Below are positions 35,259 through 44,504 of a stretch of DNA of 64,000 nt, in pieces. Both the position numbers and the translations under genes were made by a program. This DNA comes from Pseudomonas zanjanensis. Its GTDB lineage: Bacteria > Pseudomonadota > Gammaproteobacteria > Pseudomonadales > Pseudomonadaceae. The stretch covers positions 1,984,001-2,048,000 of the forward strand of contig NZ_JABWRB020000001.1 of NCBI RefSeq assembly GCF_014268745.2, in the 5' to 3' direction. Numbering within the stretch: position 1 is the stretch's first letter; every line of letters begins with the position of its first letter. The notes beneath the pieces were generated by a model. The model did not search any database and was not told the DNA's origin. It was given only the letters and a program-made list of their open reading frames with translations.

Positions 35259-36725
35259 GTCAGGGCCACCAAAGCCGATGATCGCCTTGGTTTCCAGATA
35301 TTCCTCAAGGCCGAAGACGCCGTACTCACGACCATTGCCCGAACGCTTGTAACCACCGAATGGCGCCATGGGATCCCAGGCCGGGTAGTTCAGGAGCACT
35401 TGCCCCGCGCGGATACGAGAAGCCACCGCGCGCGCCAGATCAAGGTCCTCTGACTGAACATGGGCGCCGAGGCCATAGATCGTATCGTTGGCGATAGCGA
35501 CTGCCTCATCGATGGTTTCGTAGGCAATGATGCACAGCACCGGCCCGAAGATTTCTTCCTGGGCGATCCGCATGGCGTTATCCACCTCGGAGAAAACCGT
35601 CGGGCGGGTGTAGAAACCCTTTTCAAAACCCGGCACGCGGCCCAGTCCGCCGCACAGCAGTTTGGCGCCCTCATGCAGGCCGGCCTCGATCATGGCTTGC
35701 ACGCGATTGAACTGGGCTTCATTGGCGATGGGGCCCAGTACCGTTTCCGGTGATTGCGGATCGCCGACGATGATCGCATTGGCGGTGGCGGCCGCCAGCG
35801 CTTCGACCTCCGCCAGCCGGGCCTTGGGTACGATCATCCGGGTGGGGGCGCTGCACGATTGCCCGACGTTGCGAAACGCCGCCATGACGCCCAGTGGGAC
35901 GGCTTTGGCAAAGTCGGCATCGGGCAGCAGGATATTCGGGGATTTGCCGCCTAATTCCTGCCCGACCCGCTTCGCCGTCGGCGCGGCCGCCTGGGCCACC
36001 AGCGCACCCGCGCGGTTCGAGCCGGTAATGGAAATCATGTCGACACTCGGGTGTGCGGCCATCGCCGCGCCCACCACATGGCCGCTGCCGTTCACCAGGT
36101 TGAAGACGCCCGGTGGAAGGCCTGCGTCATGCACCACTTGGGCAAACAGAAGGGCGCTCAGAGGTGACAGTTCACTGGGCTTGAGCACCACCGTACAACC
36201 GGCCGCCAGCGCCGCGGCGACTTTTGCGGTGATCTGATAAAGCGGCCAGTTCCACGGCGTGATGAGGCCGCAGACGCCGATAGGTTCCCGTTGGATCGCA
36301 GTGCCGTTCTCGACGGCCTGGAAACGATACGTGGCCAGCAAGTCGCGGGCGACCCGAACGTGCTCAGCCGCCAGGGGCACTTGCATCGCCCGTGCAGAAC
36401 CGATGGCGGCGCCCATTTCCAGGGAGATCGCCTGGGCAAACGCCTCTTTGCGCTCGAGGATAAGCTCATGGAGCTTGTCCAGCACCCGTGCGCGAGCCGC
36501 TGTGGAAGTCACAGACCAATCGGCAAACGCGGCACGCGCCGCCGCGACCGCCCGATCGACATCCTCGGCAGACCCGCTGGCGACCTGTGCAACGATTTCC
36601 TCGGTTGCCGGATTGACCACCGGCAAACTGGCCGGACTGACCGGCGCCGACCAACCGCCATTGATGTAGAACAGATGGGCGGTTTGCGGATCAACGCTGT
36701 AGCGATTTGAAGATTGGGTAGTCAT
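35247..36725 (-). CDS. NAD(P)-dependent aldehyde dehydrogenase
   Basis: This 492-residue enzyme of the aldehyde dehydrogenase superfamily has the fold markers TPWNWPLYQI, the VGQELGGKSPNI segment with the general base Glu, and the FRNVGQSCSAPTR segment with the catalytic Cys. The ATG at 36725 has AAGGAA about 9 bp upstream; the longer frame is not preferred. It is convergent with pchR and ends inside it by 12 bp. A large REPIN array separates it from the amine catabolism genes to the right. Its substrate is unknown; an amino-aldehyde or aromatic aldehyde is plausible. Confidence 0.9.
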   Translation of the reverse strand: MTTQSSNRYSVDPQTAHLFYINGGWSAPVSPASLPVVNPATEEIVAQVASGSAEDVDRAVAAARAAFADWSVTSTAARARVLDKLHELILERKEAFAQAISLEMGAAIGSARAMQVPLAAEHVRVARDLLATYRFQAVENGTAIQREPIGVCGLITPWNWPLYQITAKVAAALAAGCTVVLKPSELSPLSALLFAQVVHDAGLPPGVFNLVNGSGHVVGAAMAAHPSVDMISITGSNRAGALVAQAAAPTAKRVGQELGGKSPNILLPDADFAKAVPLGVMAAFRNVGQSCSAPTRMIVPKARLAEVEALAAATANAIIVGDPQSPETVLGPIANEAQFNRVQAMIEAGLHEGAKLLCGGLGRVPGFEKGFYTRPTVFSEVDNAMRIAQEEIFGPVLCIIAYETIDEAVAIANDTIYGLGAHVQSEDLDLARAVASRIRAGQVLLNYPAWDPMAPFGGYKRSGNGREYGVFGLEEYLETKAIIGFGGPDLDR

Positions 36726-36854
36726 CCAGGGCGTTCCTTTCGAGCCGTATGCGAGTCTGCTCAATACGCTAACAAAGCAGCCCAGGGAAAATATGCCGTT
36801 GTTCAAGGGCGCAAAGGAGAATCTGCCGTATCTGCCTGTTTAACTGGTCATTAC

Positions 36855-36900
36855 CGTGTGGCGAGGGAGCTTGCTCCCGCTGGGCTGCGCAGCAGCCCCT
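36855..36900. repeat. Single REP-like hairpin
   Basis: The sequence around gcgagggagcttgctcccgc followed by tgggctgcgcagcagccc forms two adjacent short hairpins. It is of the same type as the outer part of the 203-361 repeat and differs from the larger array just downstream. The 110 bp between it and the array show no gene. Confidence 0.55.
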
Positions 36901-36985
36901 TCTGTGTGAGCGCTTCGCACTGGAACGCCAGCCATGCGAGGCGGGCTGATAGCCGACCTGATCCTTGGTGGGACCGCGTTCCTCC

Positions 36986-37795
36986 TGTGGGAGCGGGCTT
37001 GCTCGCGAAGGCGGTGTGTCAATTTGCGGAGATGTTGGGTGTGCCGGCCTCTTCGCGAGCAGGCTCGCTCCCACAGGGAATCTTGGGTGTTTGAGTGTTG
37101 TATTCACAGCCGGTCCATTGTGGGAGCGAGCCTGCTCGCGAAGGCGGTGTGTCAATTTGCAGTGATGTTGGAGGTGCCGGCCTCTTCGCGAGCAGGCTCG
37201 CTCCCACAGGGAATCCTGGGTGTTCATGAGTCTTGTATTCACAGCAAGTCCCATTGTGGGAGCGGGCTTGCTCGCGAAGGCGGTGTGTCAATTTGCAGTG
37301 ATGTTGGAGGTGCCGGCCTCTTCGCGAGCAAGCCCGCTCCCACAGGGAATCCTGGGCGTTCATGAGTCTTGTATTCACAGCAAGTCCATTGTGGGAGCGA
37401 GCCTGCTCGCGAAGGCGGTGTGTCAGTTTGCGGTGATGTTGGATGTGCCGGCCTCTTCGCGAGCAGGCTCGCTCCCACAGGAAATCCTGGGCGTTCATGA
37501 GTCTTGTATTCACAGCCGGTCCATTGTGGGAGCGAGCCTGCTCGCGAAGGCGGTGTGTCAGTTTGCGGAGATGTTGGGTGTGCCGGCCTCTTCGCGAGCA
37601 AGCCCGCTCCCACAGGGAGTCCTGGGTGTTCATGAGTCTTGTATTCACAGCCGGTCCATTGTGGGAGCGGGCTTGCCCGCGATAGCGGTGTGTCAATTTG
37701 CGGAGATGTTGGGTGTGCCGGCCTCTTCGCGAGCAAGCCCGCTCCCACAGGGAAGCTTGGGTGTTCATGGGTCTTGTGTTCACAGCTGGGCCCAT
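36986..37795. repeat. Tandem array of six REPIN units, 135 bp period
   Basis: Units begin at 36986, 37119, 37255, 37390, 37525 and 37660. Each has a left REP (tgtgggagcgagcctgctcg type), about 28 bp of spacer ending in gtgccggcc, an inverted right REP (cgcgagcaggctcgctccca type) and a linker of about 42 bp containing tcatgagtcttgtattcaca. The period is a multiple of three without stops, which creates long false reading frames on both strands. The left arm of unit 6 is diverged (gcttgcccgcgatagcgg). The array lies in the non-coding gap between divergent genes. Confidence 0.92.
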
Positions 37796-37855
37796 CGTGG
37801 GGGGAAGAAACGGATATACACACAACTCCCCGTCCCAGGAGCAAATACCAAAGCC

Positions 37856-37990
37856 CCCGCAAAGTCTGCTGAACACATCCCGCAAAACGGTGCTTTGTAC
37901 CAGCCGACCTATAGTTTTAACCGTTTATGCACGGTTTCTTGGTGTTGTAATAAACACCAGATTCAGCATGGCACTGATGCTTCCAGAACG
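37856..37990 (+). promoter_or_regulatory. Leader/promoter element, copy A
   Basis: This stretch is strongly similar to 39609-39745. Both contain gtctgctga, cgacctata, the string ttttaaccgtttatgcacgg, tgtaataaa and cagaacgg in the same order and spacing. Within it accgtttatgcacggt has ACCG/CGGT inverted ends. It lies just ahead of the FAD oxidoreductase at 38085. A shared operator and promoter for co-regulated genes is the likely meaning; the regulator is not identifiable. Confidence 0.7.
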
Positions 37991-38084
37991 GAGTAGCGGC
38001 GTGCCCTGGTCATACATCCTCAGTGCAAGCCCGATGCACCCGACCGGCTGAAGAAGATGCTTTTTTAAACGCCCCCGGCCCTCA

Positions 38085-39425
38085 ATGGACATCCTGAAAA
38101 TGCCAGCACCGTTAATCTCCGTAGAGACGCATTCTGAACTTCCGACACACGCTGACGTTGTCGTGATCGGCGGCGGCATTATCGGGACCTTCACGGCCTA
38201 TTACCTGGCCAGGCGCGGCATGAAGGTCGCGCTGGTAGAAAAAGGCCGCGTAGGGGCAGAGCAATCGAGTCGAAACTGGGGCTGGTGCCGCCAGCAGAAT
38301 CGAGACGCTCGCGAGCTGCCGCTGTCGACCAAAAGCCTGGATCTGTGGGAGCAATTCGCGGCAGAGACCGGGGAAGACACCGGCTTCAGAAGATGTGGCC
38401 TGCTCTATCTGAGCAACAACGAGAAAGAGCTGGCCGGTTGGGCAAAATGGGGTGAGTTCGCCCGTACCGTCAATGTGCAAACCCACATGCTGACGGCGGA
38501 GCAGGCCGCCGAACAGGGTCGGGTGACGGGCAAGCCATGGAAAGGCGGGGTCTTTTCACCAACCGACGGTACAGCAGACCCATCCCGTGCCGCGCCGGCG
38601 GTGGCACGGGCCATCATCAAGCTGGGCAGCACCGTGCACCAGGGCTGCGCCGCCCGTGGCCTCGAGACCGAAGGCGGGCGGTTATCCGCAGTCGTCACCG
38701 AGAAGGGCACCATTCGCACCCAACTCGCAGTGCTCGCCGGTGGTGCCTGGGCATCCTCTTTCTGCCGTCAATATGGCATTCGCTTTCCCCAGGCGTCCAT
38801 TCGTCAAACGATCCTGTCGGTGTCCAAGGGCGCCAAAGAAATTCCGGATGCGCTCCATACGGATGAAATCTCCATGACCCGTCGCGCCGATGGCGGGATG
38901 ACGTTGGCCATCAGTGGCAGAGGGCGCGTGGATCCGACTTTGCAACTGCTGCGTTTCGCCCCGCAGTTCCTGCCGATGTTCCAGCGCAGGTGGCGCAAGC
39001 TGGCTCCCGGTGGCCTGGAGGGTTTCCAGTCGGGACACGAAGGCTTGGGTCGCTGGCGGTTGGACCAGCCAACGCCGATGGAGCGCATGCGAATCCTGGA
39101 TCCGAAAGCAGACGCCTCGACGGTTGAGTTGACTTACAAGCGCGCGGTAGACCTGATCCCGGCGCTGAAGGCGTCGTCGGTCACCGCAGCCTGGGCAGGC
39201 TATGTGGACAGCACGCCGGATGGCGTCCCCGGCATCGGCGAGATGGCCAGCCTCCCTGGCCTGGTGCTGGCGGCGGGGTTCAGTGGTCATGGCTTCGGTA
39301 TCGGCCCGGGGGCGGGCCACTTGATCGCCGACATTATCTGTGACATGACCCCACTGGTCGACCCGCGGCCTTATCACCCGGACCGTTTCCAATCTTCAGC
39401 CTGGGGCAAGGTCGCGGAGTTCTGA
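38085..39425 (+). CDS. FAD-dependent amine/D-amino-acid oxidoreductase (DAO family)
   Basis: This 446-residue flavoprotein has the dinucleotide-binding start ADVVVIGGGIIGTFTAYYLARRG with the acidic VALVEKG strand end, a SSRNWGWCRQQ segment, and the C-terminal DGVPGIGE...GFSGHGFGIGPGAGHLIAD seen in D-amino acid, sarcosine and glycine oxidases. Neither possible start (38085 or 38100) has a strong ribosome-binding site; I keep the longer. A perfect terminator hairpin follows at 39456, so it is a single-gene unit. Its leader is duplicated ahead of the HAD/FAD/transport genes, so the two units probably serve one pathway. Confidence 0.87.
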   Translation: MDILKMPAPLISVETHSELPTHADVVVIGGGIIGTFTAYYLARRGMKVALVEKGRVGAEQSSRNWGWCRQQNRDARELPLSTKSLDLWEQFAAETGEDTGFRRCGLLYLSNNEKELAGWAKWGEFARTVNVQTHMLTAEQAAEQGRVTGKPWKGGVFSPTDGTADPSRAAPAVARAIIKLGSTVHQGCAARGLETEGGRLSAVVTEKGTIRTQLAVLAGGAWASSFCRQYGIRFPQASIRQTILSVSKGAKEIPDALHTDEISMTRRADGGMTLAISGRGRVDPTLQLLRFAPQFLPMFQRRWRKLAPGGLEGFQSGHEGLGRWRLDQPTPMERMRILDPKADASTVELTYKRAVDLIPALKASSVTAAWAGYVDSTPDGVPGIGEMASLPGLVLAAGFSGHGFGIGPGAGHLIADIICDMTPLVDPRPYHPDRFQSSAWGKVAEF

Positions 39426-39455
39426 GGACAAAGGATCTCCAAGCCACGACACCAT

Positions 39456-39497
39456 GAACGGGCGCCTCCTGAAAGGGAGGCGCCCGTTCTTGTTTTT
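39456..39497 (+). terminator. Rho-independent terminator
   Basis: A perfect 14 bp stem (gaacgggcgcctcc / ggaggcgcccgttc) with a five-base loop is followed by ttgttttt. It lies 31 bp after the FAD oxidoreductase stop. Confidence 0.93.
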
Positions 39498-39608
39498 GCA
39501 GGGGTAGCGCGGGCGTAGATTCTGCCGCATACAGCGGCTTACGTGGATTTTTGCGCACCATTTGCGCCCGTAAATCCCTTGAAAACGGTGCCAATGCCCG
39601 CGCTTGGC

Positions 39609-39745
39609 GCATCCCGCACAGTCTGCTGAGCAGGCCCCGAAAAACGGTGGTTTGTGCCAAGCGACCTATACTTTTAACCGTTTATGCACGGTCTCATGAT
39701 GCTGTAATAAATCCGTGATGCAGCGTTGCACCCAGCCTTGCAGAA
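39609..39745 (+). promoter_or_regulatory. Leader/promoter element, copy B
   Basis: This is the second copy of the element at 37856-37990, with the core cgacctatacttttaaccg then tttatgcacggt nearly identical. It ends about 50 bp before the HAD gene at 39798. The remaining bases of the 39426-39797 gap outside this element and the terminator show no gene. Confidence 0.7.
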
Positions 39746-39797
39746 CGGCGCAACTGCTTGCCCCTCATGACCTCAACCATCACTCAGGACTGCACTC

Positions 39798-40466
39798 ATG
39801 AGCTTCCTTCGCCCCAAGTTCATTACCTTTGACTGCTACGGCACGTTGACCAACTTTCAGATGGGCACCATGACGCGCGAGCTGTTCGCCGATCGGGTCC
39901 CTGCCGAGCAGATGGACCAGTTCGTCAAGGATTTCTCGGCCTATCGCCTGGACCAGGTGATGGGTGACTGGCGGCCATATGATGAAATCCTCAAGACTGC
40001 CTTGGCCCGGGTCTGCAAGCGTTGGGGCGTCGAGTACAAAGGCGAAGGCCAGCTCTACTACGACGCCGTACCGACCTGGGGCCCCCATGCTGATGTACCG
40101 GCAGGCCTGTCGAAAATCGCCGACAAGATCCCCCTGGTGATTTTCTCCAACGCGATGGACGAGCAGATCATGTCCAACGTCGACAAGCTCGGCGCGCCTT
40201 TCCATAAAGTGTTCACGGCTCAACAAGCCCAAGCCTACAAGCCGCGCCTGGCCGCCTTCGAGTTCATGCTCGATAACCTCGGCTGCGGGCCGGAGGATGT
40301 CCTGCACGTGTCCTCGAGCTTCCGTTATGACCTGATGTCGGCCGACGACATGAAGATCAAAAACAAAGCGTTCGTGGCCCGTGGTCATGAGCTGCCTGGG
40401 AACGTTGGCTACAGCTACCACCAGATCCCGGACATCGGCGGATTGGCCGGTCTGGTCGGGCTCTGA
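39798..40466 (+). CDS. HAD-family hydrolase, haloacid dehalogenase type II-like
   Basis: This 222-residue protein starts with the HAD motif I FDCYGTLTN, whose first Asp is the nucleophile. VIFSNAMD carries the motif II Ser, KPRLAAFEFM the motif III Lys, and VLHVSSSFRYDL corresponds to the motif IV region of the dehalogenase-like family. The start has AGGA about 8 bp upstream. The 36 bp gap to the next FAD oxidoreductase suggests one transcript. Despite the family name, a phosphatase or other hydrolase is possible; the context is amine catabolism, not halo-acids. Confidence 0.88.
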   Translation: MSFLRPKFITFDCYGTLTNFQMGTMTRELFADRVPAEQMDQFVKDFSAYRLDQVMGDWRPYDEILKTALARVCKRWGVEYKGEGQLYYDAVPTWGPHADVPAGLSKIADKIPLVIFSNAMDEQIMSNVDKLGAPFHKVFTAQQAQAYKPRLAAFEFMLDNLGCGPEDVLHVSSSFRYDLMSADDMKIKNKAFVARGHELPGNVGYSYHQIPDIGGLAGLVGL

Positions 40467-40502
40467 GTCTCTGGGCACTCTTCAAGGCATAAGGGGTTAG
40501 AC

Positions 40503-41777
40503 ATGGGCAGTGAGTCTTACTGGCTCGATACCGCACCGGCATTCACCGGTGCCCAGCTCGGTGCGTTGCCCGGGCAGGTCGACGTGGCCATCGTCGGGGG
40601 TGGTTTCACTGGCCTGGCCGCGGCCCGGGCCCTGGCCTTGAAGGGCGCCAATGTGGTGGTGCTGGAAGGCGGGCGGGTCATTGGCGAAGCCTCGGGGCGC
40701 AATGGCGGCCAATGCAATACCGGCGTTGCCCAGGACTACGCGGCACTGAGCGCCAGTCTCGGCGCCGATAAAGCACGCGCCTATTACCAGGCCTATGAAA
40801 GCGCCGTGCAAAGCGTTGTCTCGCTGGTGGAGCAGGAGCAGATTGCCTGCGACCTCAAGCGCAATGGCAAGCTCAAGCTGGCGGCCAAGCCCCTGCATTA
40901 CGAAGGCTTGGCGCGCACCTGCGAATTGATCCGGCGGGAGGTCGATGCCGAGGTCGAGTTGCTGTCTGCCCAGGAGACCCGCGCTGAAGTCAATTCGGCC
41001 CAGTTCCATGGCGGCTTGCTGCAACGCAACGGCGTGCAGATGCATGTCGGGCGTTTCGGGGTCGGGTTGGCCGAAGCCGCAGCCCGTCACGGCGCGTTGA
41101 TCTTCCAGGGCGTGTCTGTCACGGACTGGAAAGCCAGCGCCGGTGGCTATCGGGTCAATACCACCAAAGGGTCGCTCCACGCCACGCAGGTCCTGCTGGC
41201 CACTGGCACCTCCCAGCAGGGTGGGTTGGGCTGGTATCGGCGGCGGATCGTGCCCGTGGGCAGTTTCGTGATCGCCACCGAGGTGTTGCCCCAGGCGCTG
41301 ATCGACAACTTGCTGCCGGCCCATCGCTCCTATGTCACCAGCCGCATGATCGGCAACTACTTTCGCCTGACGCCGGACAACCGCCTGCTGTTTGGCGGGC
41401 GTGCGCGGTTCGCCATGTCTGACAGCGTGTCGGATGCCAAGAGCGGCAAAGTCCTGCATGCGGCGATGGTGCGGATGTTCCCGCAGTTGGCTCACGTGAA
41501 GGTCGATTATTGCTGGGGTGGACTGGTGGACATGACGTCCGACCGACTGCCCCGGGCCGGCCAGCACGGTGGCATCTATCACTCCATGGGCTACAGCGGC
41601 CATGGCGTGCAGATGTCGGTGCACATGGGCCAAGTCATGGCCGACGTCATGGCCGGCAAGGTCGAGGCCAACCCTTGGCGCGAGCTCGATTGGCCAGCCA
41701 TCCCCGGACATTTTGGCAAGCCCTGGTTCCTGCCCCTGGTCGGTGCGTATTACCGCCTTCAAGACTATTTGCACTGA
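40503..41777 (+). CDS. FAD-dependent oxidoreductase, PuuB/OrdL-like
   Basis: This 424-residue flavoprotein of the gamma-glutamylputrescine oxidoreductase family carries VDVAIVGGGFTGLAAARALA with the VVVLEGG strand, ASGRNGGQCNTG, and the C-terminal SMGYSGHGVQMSVHMG. It should oxidise a primary or secondary amine to an imine or aldehyde with release of ammonia or amine. AAGGGG precedes the ATG by about 7 bp. It is followed after 83 bp by the ABC importer genes, so the imported compound or its cleavage product is a good substrate candidate. No PuuA or PuuD homologue is next to it, so a standard Puu pathway is not shown. Confidence 0.87.
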   Translation: MGSESYWLDTAPAFTGAQLGALPGQVDVAIVGGGFTGLAAARALALKGANVVVLEGGRVIGEASGRNGGQCNTGVAQDYAALSASLGADKARAYYQAYESAVQSVVSLVEQEQIACDLKRNGKLKLAAKPLHYEGLARTCELIRREVDAEVELLSAQETRAEVNSAQFHGGLLQRNGVQMHVGRFGVGLAEAAARHGALIFQGVSVTDWKASAGGYRVNTTKGSLHATQVLLATGTSQQGGLGWYRRRIVPVGSFVIATEVLPQALIDNLLPAHRSYVTSRMIGNYFRLTPDNRLLFGGRARFAMSDSVSDAKSGKVLHAAMVRMFPQLAHVKVDYCWGGLVDMTSDRLPRAGQHGGIYHSMGYSGHGVQMSVHMGQVMADVMAGKVEANPWRELDWPAIPGHFGKPWFLPLVGAYYRLQDYLH

Positions 41778-41860
41778 GTGGCGGGGGACGCTTCACGTTT
41801 CAACACATTGCGTTAATCGCGAGCCATCGAGCCTTATCACTTCCGAAAGGTAGAACTGAC

Positions 41861-43507
41861 ATGACTGACAAAAAAAACAGTATCGACACCCAGCTGATAA
41901 CAGGTACGGAAAGTCTGCGCATCTTCGAAGGGCTCAATCGCGGCATGTCGCGCCGCAATGCTTTGCAAATGCTCGGATTGGCCGGGGTGACGGTGGCGAG
42001 CGCGGGTAGCCTGTTCGGCGCCGCCGGCAAGTTGTTCGCCGATGAGCAGGCCGCAACCCCTGGCAAAGGCAAGCCTGGCGGTCGCATCCGTGTCGCAGGC
42101 TCGACCAGTTCCACCGCCGACACCCTGGACCCGGCCAAAGGTTCGTCGTCCACCGACTATGTGCGCCACTACATGTTCTATAACGGGCTGACGCGTTTCG
42201 ACAGCCACATGGTGCCGCAACTGGAACTGGCCGAGCGTATCGAAACCACCGACGCCACGCTCTGGGTGATCAGCCTGCGCAAGGAAGTGACCTTCCACAA
42301 TGGCAAGGCACTGACCGCCGCCGACGTGGTGTTTTCGTTGTTGCGGCACAAGGACCCGATCACCGGCTCCAAGGTCTTGCCGCTGGCGTCGCAGTTCGCT
42401 GACGTCAAAGCCGTCGGCACCCATGAAGTGCAGATACAGTTGACCGGCCCCAACGCTGAATTGCCGTCGGTGCTGGCCGTTTCTCACATGTTGATCGTGC
42501 CAGAGGGCACCAGCGATTTCAGCCAGGGCGTCGGTACCGGTCCGTTCAAGGTCAAGGAGTTCAAGCCTGGGGTGCGTTCCATTGGCGTGCGCAATACCAA
42601 TTACTGGAAACCCGGCTTGCCGTACCTGGACGAGATCGAATTCATCGGCATCGCCGACGAATCGTCACGGATCAACGCCCTGTTGTCAGGGGACGTGCAC
42701 ATCGTCAACGAGGTCAACCCGCGCTCGACCACTCGCATCAAGGACAGCGCCAAGCACCGGGTCATTGACTCACCGTCGGGCAACTACACTGACTTGATCA
42801 TTCGTCAGGACCAGATGCCTGGCAAAAGCCCGGAATTCACCCAGGCCATGAAGCTGCTGCTGGATCGGGAACAGGTCAAGTCGGCGATCTTCCGGGGTTA
42901 CGCCAGGGTCGGCAACGACCATCCGATCGCCCCCGGCGCACGCTTCTACAACGCCGAACTGCCGCAACGGGCCTACGATCCGGAGCAGGCCAAGTTCCTG
43001 CTCAAGAAGGCCGGCATGGCAGACATCAGCATGCCGCTGATGTGCTCGCCAGCGGCGACCGGCTCGGTGGACGTCGCGGTGTTGCTGCAGCAGTCCGCCA
43101 AGGAGGCCGGGCTCAAGCTCAACGTCAACCGCCTGCCGAGCGATGGCTATTGGTCCAACCACTGGGCCAAGCACCCGCTGAGCTTTGGCAACATCAACCC
43201 ACGGCCGAATGCCGACATGCTGTTCTCGCAGTTCTTCCAGTCGAGTGCGCCGTGGAATGAATCCGGCTGGAAAAACGAACAGTTTGACCAGCTGTTGATC
43301 CAGGCCCGCGGTGAAACCGACGAGGCCAAGCGCGGCAAGATGTACGGTGACATGCAAGTGCTGGTGCATGAGCACTGTGGTATTGGCGTCCCGGTGTTCA
43401 TCAGCAACATCGACGGTGCCGATCAGCGCGTCAAGGGCTACGGCGCCAACCCCCTGGGCGGTTTCATGGGCTACATGTTTGCCGAGCAAGTCTGGCTGGA
43501 CGCCTGA
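41861..43507 (+). CDS. ABC importer substrate-binding protein, SBP family 5, Tat-type signal
   Basis: This 548-residue periplasmic protein is of the oligopeptide/nickel-binding type (DppA/OppA-like), with DTLDPAKG, the LRKEVTFHNGKALTAADVVFS segment and a conserved GTGPFKV. Around residues 28-50 it has a twin-arginine motif (SRRNALQMLG) followed by a hydrophobic AGVTVASAG core, so export is probably through Tat with a long n-region. I chose the ATG at 41861 (GAAAGG 10 bp upstream); the frame is open into the preceding gene but out of its frame. It opens the importer operon 41861-48373. Confidence 0.9.
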   Translation: MTDKKNSIDTQLITGTESLRIFEGLNRGMSRRNALQMLGLAGVTVASAGSLFGAAGKLFADEQAATPGKGKPGGRIRVAGSTSSTADTLDPAKGSSSTDYVRHYMFYNGLTRFDSHMVPQLELAERIETTDATLWVISLRKEVTFHNGKALTAADVVFSLLRHKDPITGSKVLPLASQFADVKAVGTHEVQIQLTGPNAELPSVLAVSHMLIVPEGTSDFSQGVGTGPFKVKEFKPGVRSIGVRNTNYWKPGLPYLDEIEFIGIADESSRINALLSGDVHIVNEVNPRSTTRIKDSAKHRVIDSPSGNYTDLIIRQDQMPGKSPEFTQAMKLLLDREQVKSAIFRGYARVGNDHPIAPGARFYNAELPQRAYDPEQAKFLLKKAGMADISMPLMCSPAATGSVDVAVLLQQSAKEAGLKLNVNRLPSDGYWSNHWAKHPLSFGNINPRPNADMLFSQFFQSSAPWNESGWKNEQFDQLLIQARGETDEAKRGKMYGDMQVLVHEHCGIGVPVFISNIDGADQRVKGYGANPLGGFMGYMFAEQVWLDA

Positions 43508-43544
43508 TGAACGTCGGGTTTGGGCCATATTGCATGAGGGTCGG

Positions 43545-44504
43545 ATGATGAACAGCAACACACTCTGGTTGATTGGCCGCCGCCTGGGGGCGGCGGCCGT
43601 GACCTTGTTGATTGTCTCCATGGTGGTATTCGCCATCACGGCGGTACTGCCGGGAGACGCGGCGCAACAGGCGCTGGGGCAGTTCGCCACGCCAGAACAG
43701 GTGGCGGCCCTGCGGACGAAAATGGGTTTGGACCAGCCCGGTGTGTTGCGATACCTGCACTGGCTGACGAGCCTGCTCAGCGGTGACCTGGGCATGTCCA
43801 TGTCCAATGCCATGCCGGTCATCGATCTGATGGCCGGCCGGGTCCCCAACACGTTGATGCTGGCGGCCGCCACCGCGTTGGTGTCGGTGCCTGTGGCCTT
43901 GGCCCTGGGCATCGGTTCGGCCATGGGCCGGGGCGGGCGCATCGACAGCTTCCTGAGTTTCTTCACCTTGACCATGGTGGCGGTGCCGGAATTCCTGGTC
44001 GCCACCTTGGCGGTGCTGATCTTCGCGGTGAACCTGGGCTGGTTGTCGGCGCTGTCCTACGCCAGTGACATCACCTCACCCTGGCAATTCATGCGCACCT
44101 ACGCATTGCCGGTCATGACGCTGTGCTGCGTGATCGTCGCGCAAATGTCGCGCATGACCCGGGCGGCGGTGATCGATCAGCTCGACAGCCCTTACGTGGA
44201 AATGGCGCGGCTCAAAGGCGTGAGCAATATCCGCATCGTACTTCGGCATGCCTTGCCCAATGCCATCGGCCCCATCGCCAATGCCATCGCCCTGAGCCTG
44301 TCCTACTTGTTGGGCGGGGTGGTGATCGTCGAAACGATCTTCAACTATCCCGGCATCGCCAGCCTGATGGTCGATGCCGTGACCAACCGCGACATGGCCC
44401 TGGTCCAGGCCTGCACCATGTTGTTTTGTACGGCGTACCTGGCGTTGGTCTTGATTGCCGACCTGTGCGCGATACTGTCCAATCCGAGGCTGAGAAACCA
44501 ATGA
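43545..44504 (+). CDS. ABC importer permease, DppB-like
   Basis: This 319-residue inner-membrane protein has about six hydrophobic segments and the DppB/OppB layout: an N-terminal helix (AAAVTLLIVSMVVFAI), a periplasmic domain with GLDQPGVLRYLHWL, and the cytoplasmic EAA-type loop YVEMARLKGVSNIRIVLRHALPN. ATG codons at 43545 and 43548 are adjacent; GAGGG ends 4 or 7 bp upstream, so either may be used. It overlaps the next permease gene by 4 bp (ATGA), indicating coupled translation of the two channel subunits. Confidence 0.9.
   Translation: MMNSNTLWLIGRRLGAAAVTLLIVSMVVFAITAVLPGDAAQQALGQFATPEQVAALRTKMGLDQPGVLRYLHWLTSLLSGDLGMSMSNAMPVIDLMAGRVPNTLMLAAATALVSVPVALALGIGSAMGRGGRIDSFLSFFTLTMVAVPEFLVATLAVLIFAVNLGWLSALSYASDITSPWQFMRTYALPVMTLCCVIVAQMSRMTRAAVIDQLDSPYVEMARLKGVSNIRIVLRHALPNAIGPIANAIALSLSYLLGGVVIVETIFNYPGIASLMVDAVTNRDMALVQACTMLFCTAYLALVLIADLCAILSNPRLRNQ

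Noticed and set aside
36986..37795. CRISPR array
   Set aside because: Repeats are about 135 bp, internally palindromic and have conserved linkers instead of unique spacers; no cas gene is near.
37019..37996. Long reading frames of 288 and 258 codons on opposite strands
   Set aside because: They run through the REPIN array; the 135 bp period is a multiple of three, so the same stop-free unit repeats. The proteins would be simple repeats of palindrome sequence with no ribosome-binding site.
41510..41860. N-terminal extension of the importer binding protein
   Set aside because: It overlaps the FAD oxidoreductase in another frame; the ATG at 41861 with its twin-arginine signal is the natural start.
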